Below, piece after piece: positions 6,942 to 16,029 of a stretch of DNA of 27,019 nucleotides (its first letter is position 1; each line of letters begins with the position of its first letter). The stretch is taken from the NCBI GenBank assembly GCA_037445875.1, contig JBBIJR010000051.1, positions 1-27,019 on the forward strand, in the 5' to 3' direction. The translations under genes were made by a program, and so were the position numbers. The notes beneath the pieces are model-generated. The model saw only the letters and a list, made by a program, of their open reading frames with translations. It was not told where the DNA came from and ran no database searches. The stretch is from JBBIJR01 sp037445875. GTDB taxonomy: Bacteria; CLD3; SB21.

Positions 6942-7169
6942 AAGATTCCAGTAGCTTATGACGATTCGGTTTTCTAATATCCGGTACCTGAACCTGTTCA
7001 ACGGCGCCCGGCCGCCGCTGTTCCCGGCGACTTCGAGGATGTCCGTTTCTCCTTTCTGTAGACGCTGAATTCTGGCACGTGATTCCTTTTGGGATTGACC
7101 GGCACGCTCCGACGGCAGGCTGTTCAATAAGGTCAACCGCAGCCTTCAGGTTGCGCCTAAACTCTATTT

Positions 7170-7185
7170 GCAGGCTAAAGCCTGC
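7170..7185. repeat. REP-like short palindrome
   Basis: GCAGGC-TAAA-GCCTGC is a perfect 6-bp stem with a 4-nt loop. It lies in noncoding DNA, with GCGCC on each side (7153-7157 and 7184-7188). Similar GCAGGCT...AGCCTGC elements are dispersed in many bacterial genomes; other copies would have to be sought outside this window. Confidence 0.4.
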
Positions 7186-7348
7186 GCCTGCATCGAAAAC
7201 GATATTGAAAGAATCTTTGGACAACCTCGCATGCTCTGCACCACATGCTCATTCGAGACGGGAGAATCCGTCCCTTTCGAGGATGCATCTTATCCGGAAC
7301 GTATGCGTTGGCGGAATGTACGTTGACTCAATCATCAAGGAGGAGACC

Positions 7349-7375
7349 ATGATCAACTACTGGAATGACGGCTAG
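7349..7375 (+). CDS. Eight-codon leader ORF (MINYWNDG) with strong ribosome site
   Basis: AAGGAGGAG at 7337-7345 is one of the best ribosome sites in the window, yet the ATG at 7349 opens a frame of only eight codons. The TonB receptor starts 55 nt after its stop with its own AGGAGG. It could be a leader peptide controlling the receptor, or a remnant of a lost gene start. In the same frame an upstream ATG at 7316 would give 19 residues, but that one has no ribosome site. Confidence 0.3.
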   Translation: MINYWNDG

Positions 7376-7430
7376 CGGGAGAGGTACCCGAATGGACCCA
7401 TGCACTACCTAACCCTCAGGAGGATCGATT

Positions 7431-10049
7431 ATGAAATACACGCTACTTCTGTGGCTCGCCGTGGCTCTGCCCGCAGCGTCCATGGCTCAGCATCAGGTCA
7501 AGGGGACCGTGACCGACAGTGTGGGGCAGCCCCTCATCGGAGTCAACATCGTCGAGAAGGGGACCTACCACGGCACCACGACGAACACGCGCGGCGAGTT
7601 TCGCCTCCAGGCCCGCTCGTCATCGGCCACGCTGATCTTCAGTTACCTCGGTTACCACAAAAAGGAAGTCACGTTGGAAGGGGAGTCCGAGCTGGAGATC
7701 GTGCTGGAGGAGAATCCGATCCAGCTGGGCGTGATCCAGGTGGTCGGAACGCGAAGCTTCACGCGTACGGCCACGGAAACGCCCGTTCCCATCGACGTGA
7801 TCGACGTCAAGGAAATCGCGGACCACTCCGGGCAGGTCGAGGTCAACCAACTGCTGCAGTATCTGGCTCCCTCGTTCAACTCGAACAAACAGTCGGGAGC
7901 GGACGGGGCCGATCACATCGATCCTGCCACGCTGCGCGGACTGGGTCCGGACCAGACGCTCGTACTCATCAACGGCAAACGCCGCCACCAGTCTTCGCTG
8001 ATCAACATTTTCGGTTCGCGGGGCCGAGGCAATACCGGCACCGACCTGAACGCCATCCCGGCGGGCGCCATTGACCGCATCGAGATCCTGCGCGACGGGG
8101 CCAGCGCCCAGTACGGCTCCGACGCCATCGCGGGCGTGATCAACATCGTTCTGAAATCGTCCGTCGAGGAATTCACCGGCAGCGTGATGACCGGCGCGTA
8201 CAACGCGAAACCGCCCTCCAAATTCGAAGTATTGAAACCGAACGACTACGACGGAGAAACGACCGCGCTGACCGGGAACTACGGCGTCCGAATCGGAACG
8301 GACGGTTATGCGAACTTCACCCTCGACTACATGACGAGGAACAAGACCAACCGGCCCGCGGATCCGGCCGAGTTCGATATCTACCGTCAGAAATTCGGAG
8401 ATGCGGGGAGCGATAACTTTGCTCTATTCGTGAACTCGGCGGTGCCGCTCGGTCCGCACTCGAGCTTCTATGCGTACGGCGGATTCAACCAGCGGTACAC
8501 GGACGCCTATGCCTGGACCCGTACGCCCGACAGCGAGCGAAACGTTCTCGCCATTTACCCGAACGGCTTCAATCCGCGTATTACCTCCGACATCTCCGAC
8601 AAGTCGGTGTCGACGGGGCTCCGATCGCAATGGAACGGTTGGGAGGTCGACTTCAACAACACGATCGGTTCGAACCGGTTCCACTACATCATCGACGGGA
8701 CGCTGAACGCGACGCTGCTGGAAAAATCTCCGACGCGGTTTGACGCGGGCGGCTTTTCGCTGGCGCAGAATACGACCGGTCTCAGCCTCAGCCGGTTCTT
8801 CCCGGATATCCTCAGCGGAGCCAACATCGCGTTTGGCTCTGAGTACCGTATCGACAACTATGAGATTTTCGCAGGTGAGGAGGGCTCCTACAAGACCTAT
8901 GGTCAGATCATATTCAGCATCGACTCTTCCTTCGACGACGATGGGAACTTCACCGGTATGGACACGACGCTTCGTCCGGGAGGTTCACAGGGATTTCCCG
9001 GTTTTCAGCCGGCCGATGAGGTCGATGCGATCCGGACGAATCTTGGCGCTTTTGTGGATGCGGAGTTCGACATCACGAAAGAGTTCATGGTCGGAGGAGC
9101 CGTGCGATTCGAGCATTACAGTGACTTCGGCAACACGTTGAACGGAAAACTGGCCATGCGGTACAAGGTAATGCCCGATTTCATCGTACGCGGTTCGGCG
9201 AGCACAGGATTCCGCGCACCGTCGCTGGCCCAGATCTACTTCAATTCGACGTTCACGGACTTCGTTTCCGGACAGCCGGTGGACAAGATCATTGCGAGGA
9301 ACAACAGTCCGATCAGCCGCGCGCTGGGCATACCGACGTTGAAGGAAGAAACGGCGACGGACATCAGCGGAGGCTTCACGGCGCGGTACGGAAGCTTCAC
9401 GGCGAGTGTCGACGGATACTACGTGGAGATCAAGGATCGCATCGTGTTGACCGGCGCGTTTGAGGACACCGATCCGGACATCGGGGCCGACCTGCAGGCC
9501 CTCGGGGTCGGGGCGGCGCAGTTCTTCACCAATGCCATCGACACCAAGACCAAAGGCATCGATATCGTCCTCGGATGGTCCGAATTGCTCGGTCAGGGCC
9601 GGATCAACACGACGCTGGCGGGGAATTTCAACGACATGACGCTGGGTGATGTGCATACCAATCAGAAGCTGGCGGGCAAGGAAGACATTTACTTCGGACG
9701 ACGCGAAAAACTGTTCCTCCTCGCCTCGGCTCCGGACAGCAAGATCACGCTGACCGTGGACTACAAGCTGAAGCGACTCAATGCCGATCTGCAGTTCATC
9801 CGATTCGGTGAAGTTACGCTGGAAGACTGGCTCGGCACGGACGATGTGTACAAGGCGAAGATCGTGACGAACCTGACGCTCGGATACGATCTGACGCAGA
9901 ACCTGTCGTTGACCGCGGGCGCCGTCAACCTGCTCAACGTGTATCCGACGCAGCAGGACACCGAAACCGAGACGGGCGGTCTGTGGGATGCCGTGCAGAT
10001 GGGTTCCAGCGGCGCGTTCTACTTTACCAAACTCGCGTTCAAGTTCTGA
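7431..10049 (+). CDS. TonB-dependent outer-membrane receptor with carboxypeptidase-like N-terminal domain
   Basis: 872 residues; AGGAGG at about 7421-7426 precedes ATG 7431. Residues 1-20 are a signal peptide ending SMAQ. Residues about 22-100 form a CarboxypepD_reg-like domain (VKGTVTDSVGQPLIGVNI, GEFRL, FSYLGY). The plug follows, with LRGLGPDQTLVLINGKRRH near 168 and RIEILRDGASAQYGSDAI near 216. The remainder is the 22-stranded barrel, containing GFRAPSLAQIYF and ending FTKLAFKF with terminal Phe. It takes up a ligand across the outer membrane using TonB energy. The N-terminal domain is typical of Bacteroidota receptors, but no SusD-like partner follows, so it is not a standard glycan-uptake SusCD pair. 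The plug resembles receptors from Proteobacteria for small or oligomeric ligands; the ligand is unknown. A strong terminator ends the unit, so it is probably monocistronic. Confidence 0.92.
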   Translation: MKYTLLLWLAVALPAASMAQHQVKGTVTDSVGQPLIGVNIVEKGTYHGTTTNTRGEFRLQARSSSATLIFSYLGYHKKEVTLEGESELEIVLEENPIQLGVIQVVGTRSFTRTATETPVPIDVIDVKEIADHSGQVEVNQLLQYLAPSFNSNKQSGADGADHIDPATLRGLGPDQTLVLINGKRRHQSSLINIFGSRGRGNTGTDLNAIPAGAIDRIEILRDGASAQYGSDAIAGVINIVLKSSVEEFTGSVMTGAYNAKPPSKFEVLKPNDYDGETTALTGNYGVRIGTDGYANFTLDYMTRNKTNRPADPAEFDIYRQKFGDAGSDNFALFVNSAVPLGPHSSFYAYGGFNQRYTDAYAWTRTPDSERNVLAIYPNGFNPRITSDISDKSVSTGLRSQWNGWEVDFNNTIGSNRFHYIIDGTLNATLLEKSPTRFDAGGFSLAQNTTGLSLSRFFPDILSGANIAFGSEYRIDNYEIFAGEEGSYKTYGQIIFSIDSSFDDDGNFTGMDTTLRPGGSQGFPGFQPADEVDAIRTNLGAFVDAEFDITKEFMVGGAVRFEHYSDFGNTLNGKLAMRYKVMPDFIVRGSASTGFRAPSLAQIYFNSTFTDFVSGQPVDKIIARNNSPISRALGIPTLKEETATDISGGFTARYGSFTASVDGYYVEIKDRIVLTGAFEDTDPDIGADLQALGVGAAQFFTNAIDTKTKGIDIVLGWSELLGQGRINTTLAGNFNDMTLGDVHTNQKLAGKEDIYFGRREKLFLLASAPDSKITLTVDYKLKRLNADLQFIRFGEVTLEDWLGTDDVYKAKIVTNLTLGYDLTQNLSLTAGAVNLLNVYPTQQDTETETGGLWDAVQMGSSGAFYFTKLAFKF

Positions 10050-10086
10050 CGACAGCCGGCGAGATCGCCAAAGTCATTCTCGAAAG

Positions 10087-10118
10087 AACCCGCTCTGATC
10101 CTTCAGGGCGGGTTTTTT
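10087..10118 (+). terminator. Rho-independent terminator of the TonB receptor gene
   Basis: AACCCGCTCTGA (10087-10098), loop TCCT, TCAGGGCGGGTT (10103-10114) form a 12-bp stem with one G-T pair, followed by a run of six T (10113-10118). It lies 38 nt after the receptor stop. This is the clearest terminator in the window. Confidence 0.9.
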
Positions 10119-10217
10119 CACGGTGTCTTGGGCATCGGAGCCGGAAAGCGCAGCCGTATTATGTCACGCCCGCCATCGTCGGTTTCTCCGGCCATTGATT
10201 ACTGATAACTGCTTGTA

Positions 10218-10248
10218 TTGCCTGTCCGAGACGGTTTTCTTATCTTGA
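10218..10248 (+). promoter_or_regulatory. Putative promoter of the propeller kinase operon
   Basis: TTG at 10218-10220, 20 nt, TATCTTGA at 10241-10248, 36 nt before ATG 10285. Spacing and the TATcTTGAA box match the HAD gene promoter at 16148-16178 almost exactly. Confidence 0.5.
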
Positions 10249-10284
10249 ACTACAGGTTCTGTCCCTAACACGGATGCCCATCCC

Positions 10285-13200
10285 ATGGGACGCTACTACT
10301 TCGCAGTGGCCGTTCTCGCGATCTCGTCCGCCGCTCTGGCACAGTCCGGAAACGAAAAGGACGCCGGACGGTACTTCTACCAGAACCACTTCCCAGATGA
10401 TGCGGGTACGCAGAACTGGAGTATTGTCCAGGACGAGAGGGGCCTCATGTACTTCGGGAACAATAACGGTGTCCTTCAGTACGACGGTGTGCACTGGCGA
10501 ATGATCCCTTCGGCGAATCGAACGGTGGTTCGCTCGCTTGCGGTCGACGTGCGTGGCCGTATTTACGCAGGCGCCAAGGGAGATTTTGGTTTTCTCGAGG
10601 CGGATTCCAGCGGACGGTTTGTTTACCGTTCCGTCGTGTCCCTCGTACCGGGAGGTCACCGGGATTTCAGCGACGTGTGGGACATTCTCGCAGATTCGAA
10701 CGGAGTCTACTTCTGTACCTTCAAGTACGTCTTCCTCCTCCAGGGTGAACGCGTCGATGTCATAAAGCCCTCCGGATCCTTCCACCGGGCTTTCCGTTGC
10801 AACGGCCGGAACTACATCCTCCAGGTAGGCGTCGGGCTGATGGAGTTGGACACCTCCGGTCTGAAGCCGGCCCCGGCCGGGGAAATGTACGCGGAGGACC
10901 GCGTCTACTTCATTCTTCCCTGGAGTCCGGACTCGATGCTGGTGGGTTCGCGGTCGCGAGGGCTTCAGTTGATCAGCGGCGGAAGGGCCACGGTTTTCCA
11001 TTCAGATACGGTTCTGTCCAGAAGTCAACTTTATCATGCCGTTCTTCTTAGGGACCGGAGGCTGGCGATCGGAACCTTGCGGCACGGCATGGTCCTTCTG
11101 GACCGACATAGCGGCGATCTTCGAACGGTCACTTCCGCGGACGGACTCAGCGACGATGCCGTCTATCGTTTGTTCGAGGACCGAGATGGCGCCGTCTGGC
11201 TGGCCACCAACAAGGGCGTCACGCGGATCGAGGTCAATTCGCCGCTGTCGTTTTTCGATGAACGAGACGGTCTGCAAGGTACGATCCTCTCCATCTCCCG
11301 GCATCAAGGCCGTCTCTTTGTCGGATCGACACAGGGACTCTTCGAGCTGACTTCCGCTGCGTATCGGCCCATCTTTTCGGTACGGCCGGAGATCGCGAGC
11401 CAGGTCTGGTCGCTGCTGTCGGCCGGTCCGGAATTGCTCGTGGGTACCAACGAGGGCGTCCTGGCGATGAAGGAGAAGCGCGTCAGACGGTTGACCCGCC
11501 AGGTGACGTTCACGCTGTGCCGGTCGCGAATGGATACTTCCGTCGTTTTTGCAGGATTGCAGGACGGTATCGGGATATTCCGTCTTGCCAGCGGCCGATG
11601 GGACAACATGGGCAGGCTGCCGGGCGTGCATGAGGAAGTCCGTACGATCGTTGAGGCCGTGGACGGTTCTTTGTGGGTCGGGACTTCATTCCAGGGTGTG
11701 GTCCATGTTGCCAACCCGTCCGCCGAGGACTCCGGCCGATCCGTTATTGCACGGTACCATAAGGAGACAGGTTTGCCGGCAGGATTCGTACATGCCTACG
11801 CCACGCCTGTTCATCCCGTATTCGTGACGGACAAAGGTATGTTTCGGTTCGACGATTCCGCCCGACGCTTTGTTCAAGACTCGACCTTCGGATCCATTTT
11901 CGCGGACACGACGCGGGACATCTTCCTCGTTGGACACGACGTTCTCCGCAACGTCTGGGTCTTCTCCAGTCAAAGATTCTTTCTTTCGCGGGCGTCGTCA
12001 ACCGGCGGCTACGCAGTGGAATCCACCGTACTCAGCAGAGTCCAGCGTTCCCGGCAATACTCCCTCATGATCGAATCCGACGGCACGCTGTGGACCGGCG
12101 GTGTGGACGGACTGATCCGTTATGAGTCCTTCCGGGACGCGCCAATCCAGCGGCCTTTCTACGCCATGATTCGACAGCTGTGGATGGGACAAAAGCTCGT
12201 CTATGCCGGCGATGTTCCCATGGACCGCATCGAAACACCTTTTCCGTATGCGAGCAATTTTGCGCGGTTTGAGTACGGCGCGACGAGCTACGACGAGGAG
12301 AGGGACACGCAATTTCAGTACTGGCTCGAAGGGTTCGATCAAAACTGGTCGCAGTGGAACCGCGAATCCAAGAAAGATTATACCAATCTTCCGGAAGGTG
12401 AGTACCGGTTTCACGTTCGAGCGAGAAACGTGTACGGAGTTGTCGGCGAGGGGTCGAGCGTGGCCTTCTCTATCCGTCCGCCGTGGTATCGCACGTGGTG
12501 GTCGTACATCTTGTTCGGGTTGACAGGACTGGGGCTCCTCGTGCTGGCCTTCCATTGGCACGACCAGAAGCTGATCCGGGAGAAAGAGGAACTGGAACGC
12601 GTCGTCCGCTTAAGGACAGATGAGCTGAGAAGGAAGAACGAAGAACTGGCGCAATTGAACGACAAGAAGAACGAGTTCCTCGGTATTGCGGCGCACGACC
12701 TGCGAAGTCCGCTGTCGGCCGTGATCAGTTATCTGGATCTCACAATCCAGGACCTGCGGCAAGGCACGGCCAACCTGGGCCAGACGGCGAACGACCTGGA
12801 TACCGTGCTCGGTGCGGCACGCCACATGAACGAACTCATTACGAGTTTACTCGACATCTCGGCGATCGAATCCGGCCGCGTGAATCTCGACCTTCATCGG
12901 GAAAACTTCTCTTCCGTTCTGACCGAATGCGAGAAGCTGTACAGCCGGACTGCCCAGGCGAAGAACATCGAACTGGTGGTGGAAAAGGATTCTTACGAGG
13001 TCATGATCGACCGCGCGAAGATCGGCGAGGTGCTGAGCAACCTGTTGTCCAACGCGATCAAATATACCTATCCGGGCGGGACGGTGCGCGTGTCGTGCGA
13101 GGCGGGTCCCGGCGTCGTCATAGCCCACGTGCACGATACCGGCCAGGGACTGACCGAAGAGGACATGAAGCATCTTTTCACACGCTTCAAGATCCTCAGC

Positions 13201-13374
13201 GCGCGGCCGACGGGCGGCGAACGCAGTTCGGGTCTGGGCCTCGCCATAGCCAAAAAGATCGTCGAGATGCACGGGGGACAGATCTGGGTCGAGAGCATCA
13301 AAGGAAAAGGATCGGTTTTCAGTTTTTCCATCCCCTCCGGTGGGGACCGCGGGTTGGAACGGTCCGGAGTCTGA
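10285..13374 (+). CDS. Propeller-type membrane sensor histidine kinase (HisKA class), no receiver domain
   Basis: 1029 residues. A signal peptide (ends LAQ, about residue 20) is followed by about 630 periplasmic residues of two-component-regulator propeller repeats (DERGLMYFGNNNGVLQYDG, DRDGAVWLATNKGVTRI). A Y_Y_Y domain follows at about 653-732 (QYWLEGFDQNWSQW, NLPEGEYRFHVRARN), then one transmembrane helix at about 738-758 and a coiled coil. The kinase core has the HisKA box GIAAHDLRSPL with His804, N-box Asn923 (LSNAIKYTY), Asp951 in the G1 box (HDTGQG) and GLGLAIAKK at 983. It probably senses a periplasmic ligand and autophosphorylates. Unlike many Bacteroidota hybrid kinases it has no C-terminal receiver or AraC domain, and no response regulator gene adjoins it, so its partner is elsewhere. 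The ribosome site is weak. Two small genes follow in the same operon. Confidence 0.92.
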   Translation: MGRYYFAVAVLAISSAALAQSGNEKDAGRYFYQNHFPDDAGTQNWSIVQDERGLMYFGNNNGVLQYDGVHWRMIPSANRTVVRSLAVDVRGRIYAGAKGDFGFLEADSSGRFVYRSVVSLVPGGHRDFSDVWDILADSNGVYFCTFKYVFLLQGERVDVIKPSGSFHRAFRCNGRNYILQVGVGLMELDTSGLKPAPAGEMYAEDRVYFILPWSPDSMLVGSRSRGLQLISGGRATVFHSDTVLSRSQLYHAVLLRDRRLAIGTLRHGMVLLDRHSGDLRTVTSADGLSDDAVYRLFEDRDGAVWLATNKGVTRIEVNSPLSFFDERDGLQGTILSISRHQGRLFVGSTQGLFELTSAAYRPIFSVRPEIASQVWSLLSAGPELLVGTNEGVLAMKEKRVRRLTRQVTFTLCRSRMDTSVVFAGLQDGIGIFRLASGRWDNMGRLPGVHEEVRTIVEAVDGSLWVGTSFQGVVHVANPSAEDSGRSVIARYHKETGLPAGFVHAYATPVHPVFVTDKGMFRFDDSARRFVQDSTFGSIFADTTRDIFLVGHDVLRNVWVFSSQRFFLSRASSTGGYAVESTVLSRVQRSRQYSLMIESDGTLWTGGVDGLIRYESFRDAPIQRPFYAMIRQLWMGQKLVYAGDVPMDRIETPFPYASNFARFEYGATSYDEERDTQFQYWLEGFDQNWSQWNRESKKDYTNLPEGEYRFHVRARNVYGVVGEGSSVAFSIRPPWYRTWWSYILFGLTGLGLLVLAFHWHDQKLIREKEELERVVRLRTDELRRKNEELAQLNDKKNEFLGIAAHDLRSPLSAVISYLDLTIQDLRQGTANLGQTANDLDTVLGAARHMNELITSLLDISAIESGRVNLDLHRENFSSVLTECEKLYSRTAQAKNIELVVEKDSYEVMIDRAKIGEVLSNLLSNAIKYTYPGGTVRVSCEAGPGVVIAHVHDTGQGLTEEDMKHLFTRFKILSARPTGGERSSGLGLAIAKKIVEMHGGQIWVESIKGKGSVFSFSIPSGGDRGLERSGV

Positions 13375-13384
13375 AGCAGCGAGT

Positions 13385-14056
13385 ATGTATCGCGTCGATA
13401 CTCTACCATGGTTCTGGAGACCCTTCGTATGGTTCTACGGCATGGCTGTGGCCGTACTCCTGTACGCGTACACCCGGTTGGTCCACTCGACCAGCCGCAT
13501 AAGGCTAAGTGGGCAGGCTCCTGTCGGGGAAGAGAATTACATTCTGTGTCACTGGCACGCATTCATTCTTGTTTATCTTTGCGTATTCCTTCGTCACCGC
13601 AAACACGCGTGGATGCAGCATCCGTTCTGGTTCATGAAGCCCGTCCACTTGCTGCTCCGGCTGGTCGGTGTCCGCAAGATCGTATTAGGGTCGAGCGGCC
13701 ATGGGGGAGTCAAGGCGGCGGACGAATTGGTGGAATTTCTGAAACAAGGCTTTTCAACCGTGATGTTTCCGGACGGGCCGGCCGGACCGTCTATGATCGC
13801 CAGGAAAGGCGTCCTGCACATCAGCCGTCAGAGCGGCGTGCCCATCATTCCGGTTCGGTTTCACGTCGAGCGATGCCTCCGGCTGCGAACATGGGACCGA
13901 AAGAGACTCCCGCTGCCGTTCGGGAGTATCAAGGTGGAGTTTGGTAAGCCGATGGCGCCCGGAGACGACATCGAGACGGCGTGGCGACTTCTTTCGGAGG
14001 AACTGGGGATGACGGTTGATCGTCCGGATCTAACGAACGTGCCGTCGAATTCATGA
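13385..14056 (+). CDS. Lysophospholipid acyltransferase-like membrane protein (DUF374-like)
   Basis: 223 residues from ATG 13385, 10 nt after the kinase stop. An N-terminal membrane helix lies at about 14-33. Conserved-looking blocks follow: ILCHWHAF at 53-60, VLGSSGHGGVKAADEL at 100-115, and VMFPDGPAGP at 126-135 with RKGVLHIS just after, then IIPVRF at 154-159. FPDGPxGP with a downstream KxGV is characteristic of the DUF374 branch of the glycerolipid acyltransferase superfamily, which probably transfers acyl chains to lipid A precursors or lipids at the inner membrane. The usual HxxxxD pair is not cleanly present; His56 or His58 may be the catalytic base. Operon position after the kinase is a weak hint of an envelope-related job. 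Confidence 0.75.
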   Translation: MYRVDTLPWFWRPFVWFYGMAVAVLLYAYTRLVHSTSRIRLSGQAPVGEENYILCHWHAFILVYLCVFLRHRKHAWMQHPFWFMKPVHLLLRLVGVRKIVLGSSGHGGVKAADELVEFLKQGFSTVMFPDGPAGPSMIARKGVLHISRQSGVPIIPVRFHVERCLRLRTWDRKRLPLPFGSIKVEFGKPMAPGDDIETAWRLLSEELGMTVDRPDLTNVPSNS

Positions 14057-14358
14057 CCAGTGTTACATACGAGTGCACGACCTGCGGCACACTCGGTCCC
14101 GCGGAATACGGTTACTCGAAGTACGGCCATCCGGAAGACGCCGCGCCTCTGCCCGATGCGGCGTATCACCTGGAGGAGCTCGCATCCAACGTCTCCGGTG
14201 GGCGCGGCCATGCCGTCCGCCGGTGCCCGGAGTGCGGAGCGTGGTTTCACTATGAGTTGGACTACGAGTTCCTGGTCAACGGCAGCGAGGATTACGAGAC
14301 GCTGACACGCATTACCGAAGAAGAAGCACGCGCGATCGAACGCAGCCTCACGAAGTGA
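14053..14358 (+). CDS. Small zinc-ribbon protein, unknown function
   Basis: 101 residues; ATGA overlaps the stop of the acyltransferase-like gene by 4 nt, so it is translationally coupled. Two CxxC pairs, Cys8/Cys11 (YECTTCGTLG) and Cys58/Cys61 (RRCPECGAWF), would bind one zinc ion, giving a zinc-ribbon fold with a long insertion. The C-terminal third is acidic and helical (ITEEEARAIERSL). No signal peptide or membrane segment is present, so it is cytosolic. No family was recognised. A short convergent interval of about 160 bp separates it from the TPR gene on the other strand. Confidence 0.65.
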   Translation: MTSVTYECTTCGTLGPAEYGYSKYGHPEDAAPLPDAAYHLEELASNVSGGRGHAVRRCPECGAWFHYELDYEFLVNGSEDYETLTRITEEEARAIERSLTK

Positions 14359-14420
14359 CCCGGAGGCCCTTCAGAAGACGCGCAGGGCATCCTATCAGGG
14401 CCAACGTTTGCCCTCCGGTC
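14357..14420. terminator. Possible long stem between convergent genes
   Basis: GACCCGGAGG (14357-14366) can pair imperfectly with CCTCCGGTC (14412-14420), enclosing AGGGC...GCCCT (14397-14413). It lies between two converging genes but has no clear T-run on either side. Only a weak case. Confidence 0.2.
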
Positions 14421-14520
14421 TTCGTCGGATCAGTTCCCATACCGAGGCGCTACCCCCGCGGGCACACGAACCAGCCGTCGGCATTCCCGCCGCCCGTCTC
14501 TCGAACGTGGACGGGCCGGC

Positions 14521-15951
14521 CTATCTCATCTTAAGGCGAACAAAGTGCTGATTCAACGTGGCCAGTGCATTGAAGTTCCTGGCCTTTCCAAACATCTCCT
14601 CCGCCTTTTTCTTCTCGCCCTTGCCTTCGTGCGCCAGCGCAATCCGATACAGGTTGTACGGATCCTGCATGTTTGCCTGATAGAGTTCGGCCAGGGCCCT
14701 CGCGAAATTCCTCTCTGCGAGAGCGATCATGCCCAGGAGCTGGTGGGAGCCCATGATCTGAAAGACATTGTGGGCTTCCTTGGCCTGTGCCATCAGGTCG
14801 TCGGCCATCGACCTGGCCGCCTTGAGGTCCTTCCGCTGAATAGCCACGAGCCCCGAGTTCAGCAGATGAAAACGGCGCGTGTTGGCCCTGGCGCCGTCGG
14901 AGAGACTGGATTCGTCGCTGATCTTCAACGCGCGGTCGAATGTTGACTGCGCCTGGTCGGCCTTGCCCTGTTCCAGCAGCAGCGCACCTAGGACAAATAG
15001 GTCGCCGGACATGGCGCCCGCGTCGGCGCTTTTTTCGGCGAGGGCATACTGTTGGTCTATTTCCTTCGCGGCTTCGCTCCACTTGCCCTGGTCCACGTAG
15101 GCCAGTGCCTTCACGAACAGGGCGGTCCGGCGCTCGCCGTCGTTCTTCGCGACTGCGTAAAAACGGTCCAGCTCCGCCATGGCCTCGTCGTACGCCCCCT
15201 TATAGATCTGGTTGCAGGCAATGCCGATGTAGGAATTAGGGAAATCGGGACGCACCGATAGTGCCTTCCGGTAGTTCTCGATGGACTCGTCGTACCGGCC
15301 TGTCTTCATCAGCAGTTCCGCATACGAATCGAACGGATTCGGATCGTCGGGGATGAGCTCGATGTACTTCTTGAAGGCGTCCGCGGCCTGGTCGTATTTT
15401 TCGAGGCTCCGCAGGGCATAACCAAGCGAGTTGTAAGGGGATGAGAACTTCGGATTGATCGCGATGGCCTTCTGGTACTCCTCGATGCCCTTTTCGTATT
15501 TCTGCTCGGCAAAATGATAACTGGCGCCCAGCAGATTGTGGGCCCGCTCGTCCCGTGGAAAGAGGGCCACCAGCTTTTCGTACGCTTCGGTTTGTTTACC
15601 CGGGTGGCCCGAGGCGCCGTGCCGGGCGGCGGTGATCATCAGCCGTTCCCCCTCGGAAATGTCGCCGGCCAGGGACTCGGCCTTGTCCAGGTTCTCGAAG
15701 AAATCCCTCGCCGATTGGGCGTTGTTCGAGAGCGCAAGAAACGCCAGCGCGAAATCGGGGTCGTTTTCCACGGCCTGCTGGAAATAAGAAAGGGACTCCC
15801 GGATGCGAAGCTTCTCGGACAGGTCGCGGCCCTCGAGATACAACCGACGGGCCTCGCTGGATGAAGTCGTGATCGGTATCTTTCCGTTGTTCTTTTCGCC
15901 GCAGCCAATGCTCAGCACGGTAACGATCAAAGCACAGTACGGGATGCGCAT
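14521..15951 (-). CDS. TPR-repeat lipoprotein
   Basis: 476 residues from ATG 15951, chosen because AAAGGAGG lies just upstream (15956-15963) and a lipoprotein signal follows: MRIPYCALIVTVLSIGC, with the lipobox cysteine at 17. The remainder is tetratricopeptide repeats (AEQKYEKGIEEYQKAIAINP, SLEKYDQAADAFKKYIELIP, KTGRYDESIENYRKALSVRP), with about ten helical pairs visible. The protein is probably anchored in a membrane facing the periplasm and serves as a protein-binding scaffold. No enzymatic motif was seen. Similar TPR stretches occur fused to adenylate cyclases or serine/threonine kinases in related bacteria, but here the protein has no such domain. It is transcribed away from the HAD gene, with both promoters in the 254-bp gap. 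Confidence 0.85.
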   Translation of the reverse strand: MRIPYCALIVTVLSIGCGEKNNGKIPITTSSSEARRLYLEGRDLSEKLRIRESLSYFQQAVENDPDFALAFLALSNNAQSARDFFENLDKAESLAGDISEGERLMITAARHGASGHPGKQTEAYEKLVALFPRDERAHNLLGASYHFAEQKYEKGIEEYQKAIAINPKFSSPYNSLGYALRSLEKYDQAADAFKKYIELIPDDPNPFDSYAELLMKTGRYDESIENYRKALSVRPDFPNSYIGIACNQIYKGAYDEAMAELDRFYAVAKNDGERRTALFVKALAYVDQGKWSEAAKEIDQQYALAEKSADAGAMSGDLFVLGALLLEQGKADQAQSTFDRALKISDESSLSDGARANTRRFHLLNSGLVAIQRKDLKAARSMADDLMAQAKEAHNVFQIMGSHQLLGMIALAERNFARALAELYQANMQDPYNLYRIALAHEGKGEKKKAEEMFGKARNFNALATLNQHFVRLKMR

Positions 15952-15992
15952 ACGGCCTCCTTTCGTCAATGGAGTGAAAACGGTCGGATTGG

Positions 15993-16018
15993 TCGAATCA
16001 CCATACGTTCGAATCACC
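15993..16018 (-). promoter_or_regulatory. Direct repeat TCGAATCACC in the TPR gene leader
   Basis: TCGAATCACC occurs at 15993-16002 and again at 16009-16018, start to start 16 bp. The repeats lie 42-67 nt upstream of the TPR start, between its candidate promoter and its ribosome site. They could be an operator or an RNA element. Confidence 0.35.
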
Positions 16019-16029
16019 GTCTGGTTCGT

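Larger units (their letters stand above)
6820..7348 (+). other. Gene-free interval between the dehydrogenase and the TonB receptor leader
   Basis: No convincing gene was found on either strand. Two overlapping leftward frames (6882-7136 and 6940-7224) have no ribosome site and no recognisable domain. The interval holds two hairpins (6918-6941 and 7170-7185) and presumably the promoter of the receptor gene, though no TTG-N20-TAnnTT match was found. Confidence 0.5.

Noticed and set aside
6882..7224. Two overlapping leftward frames in the dehydrogenase-receptor interval
   Set aside because: No ribosome site and no domain; the second half of one is Arg-rich translation of noncoding DNA. A decayed gene cannot be excluded, but nothing supports one.
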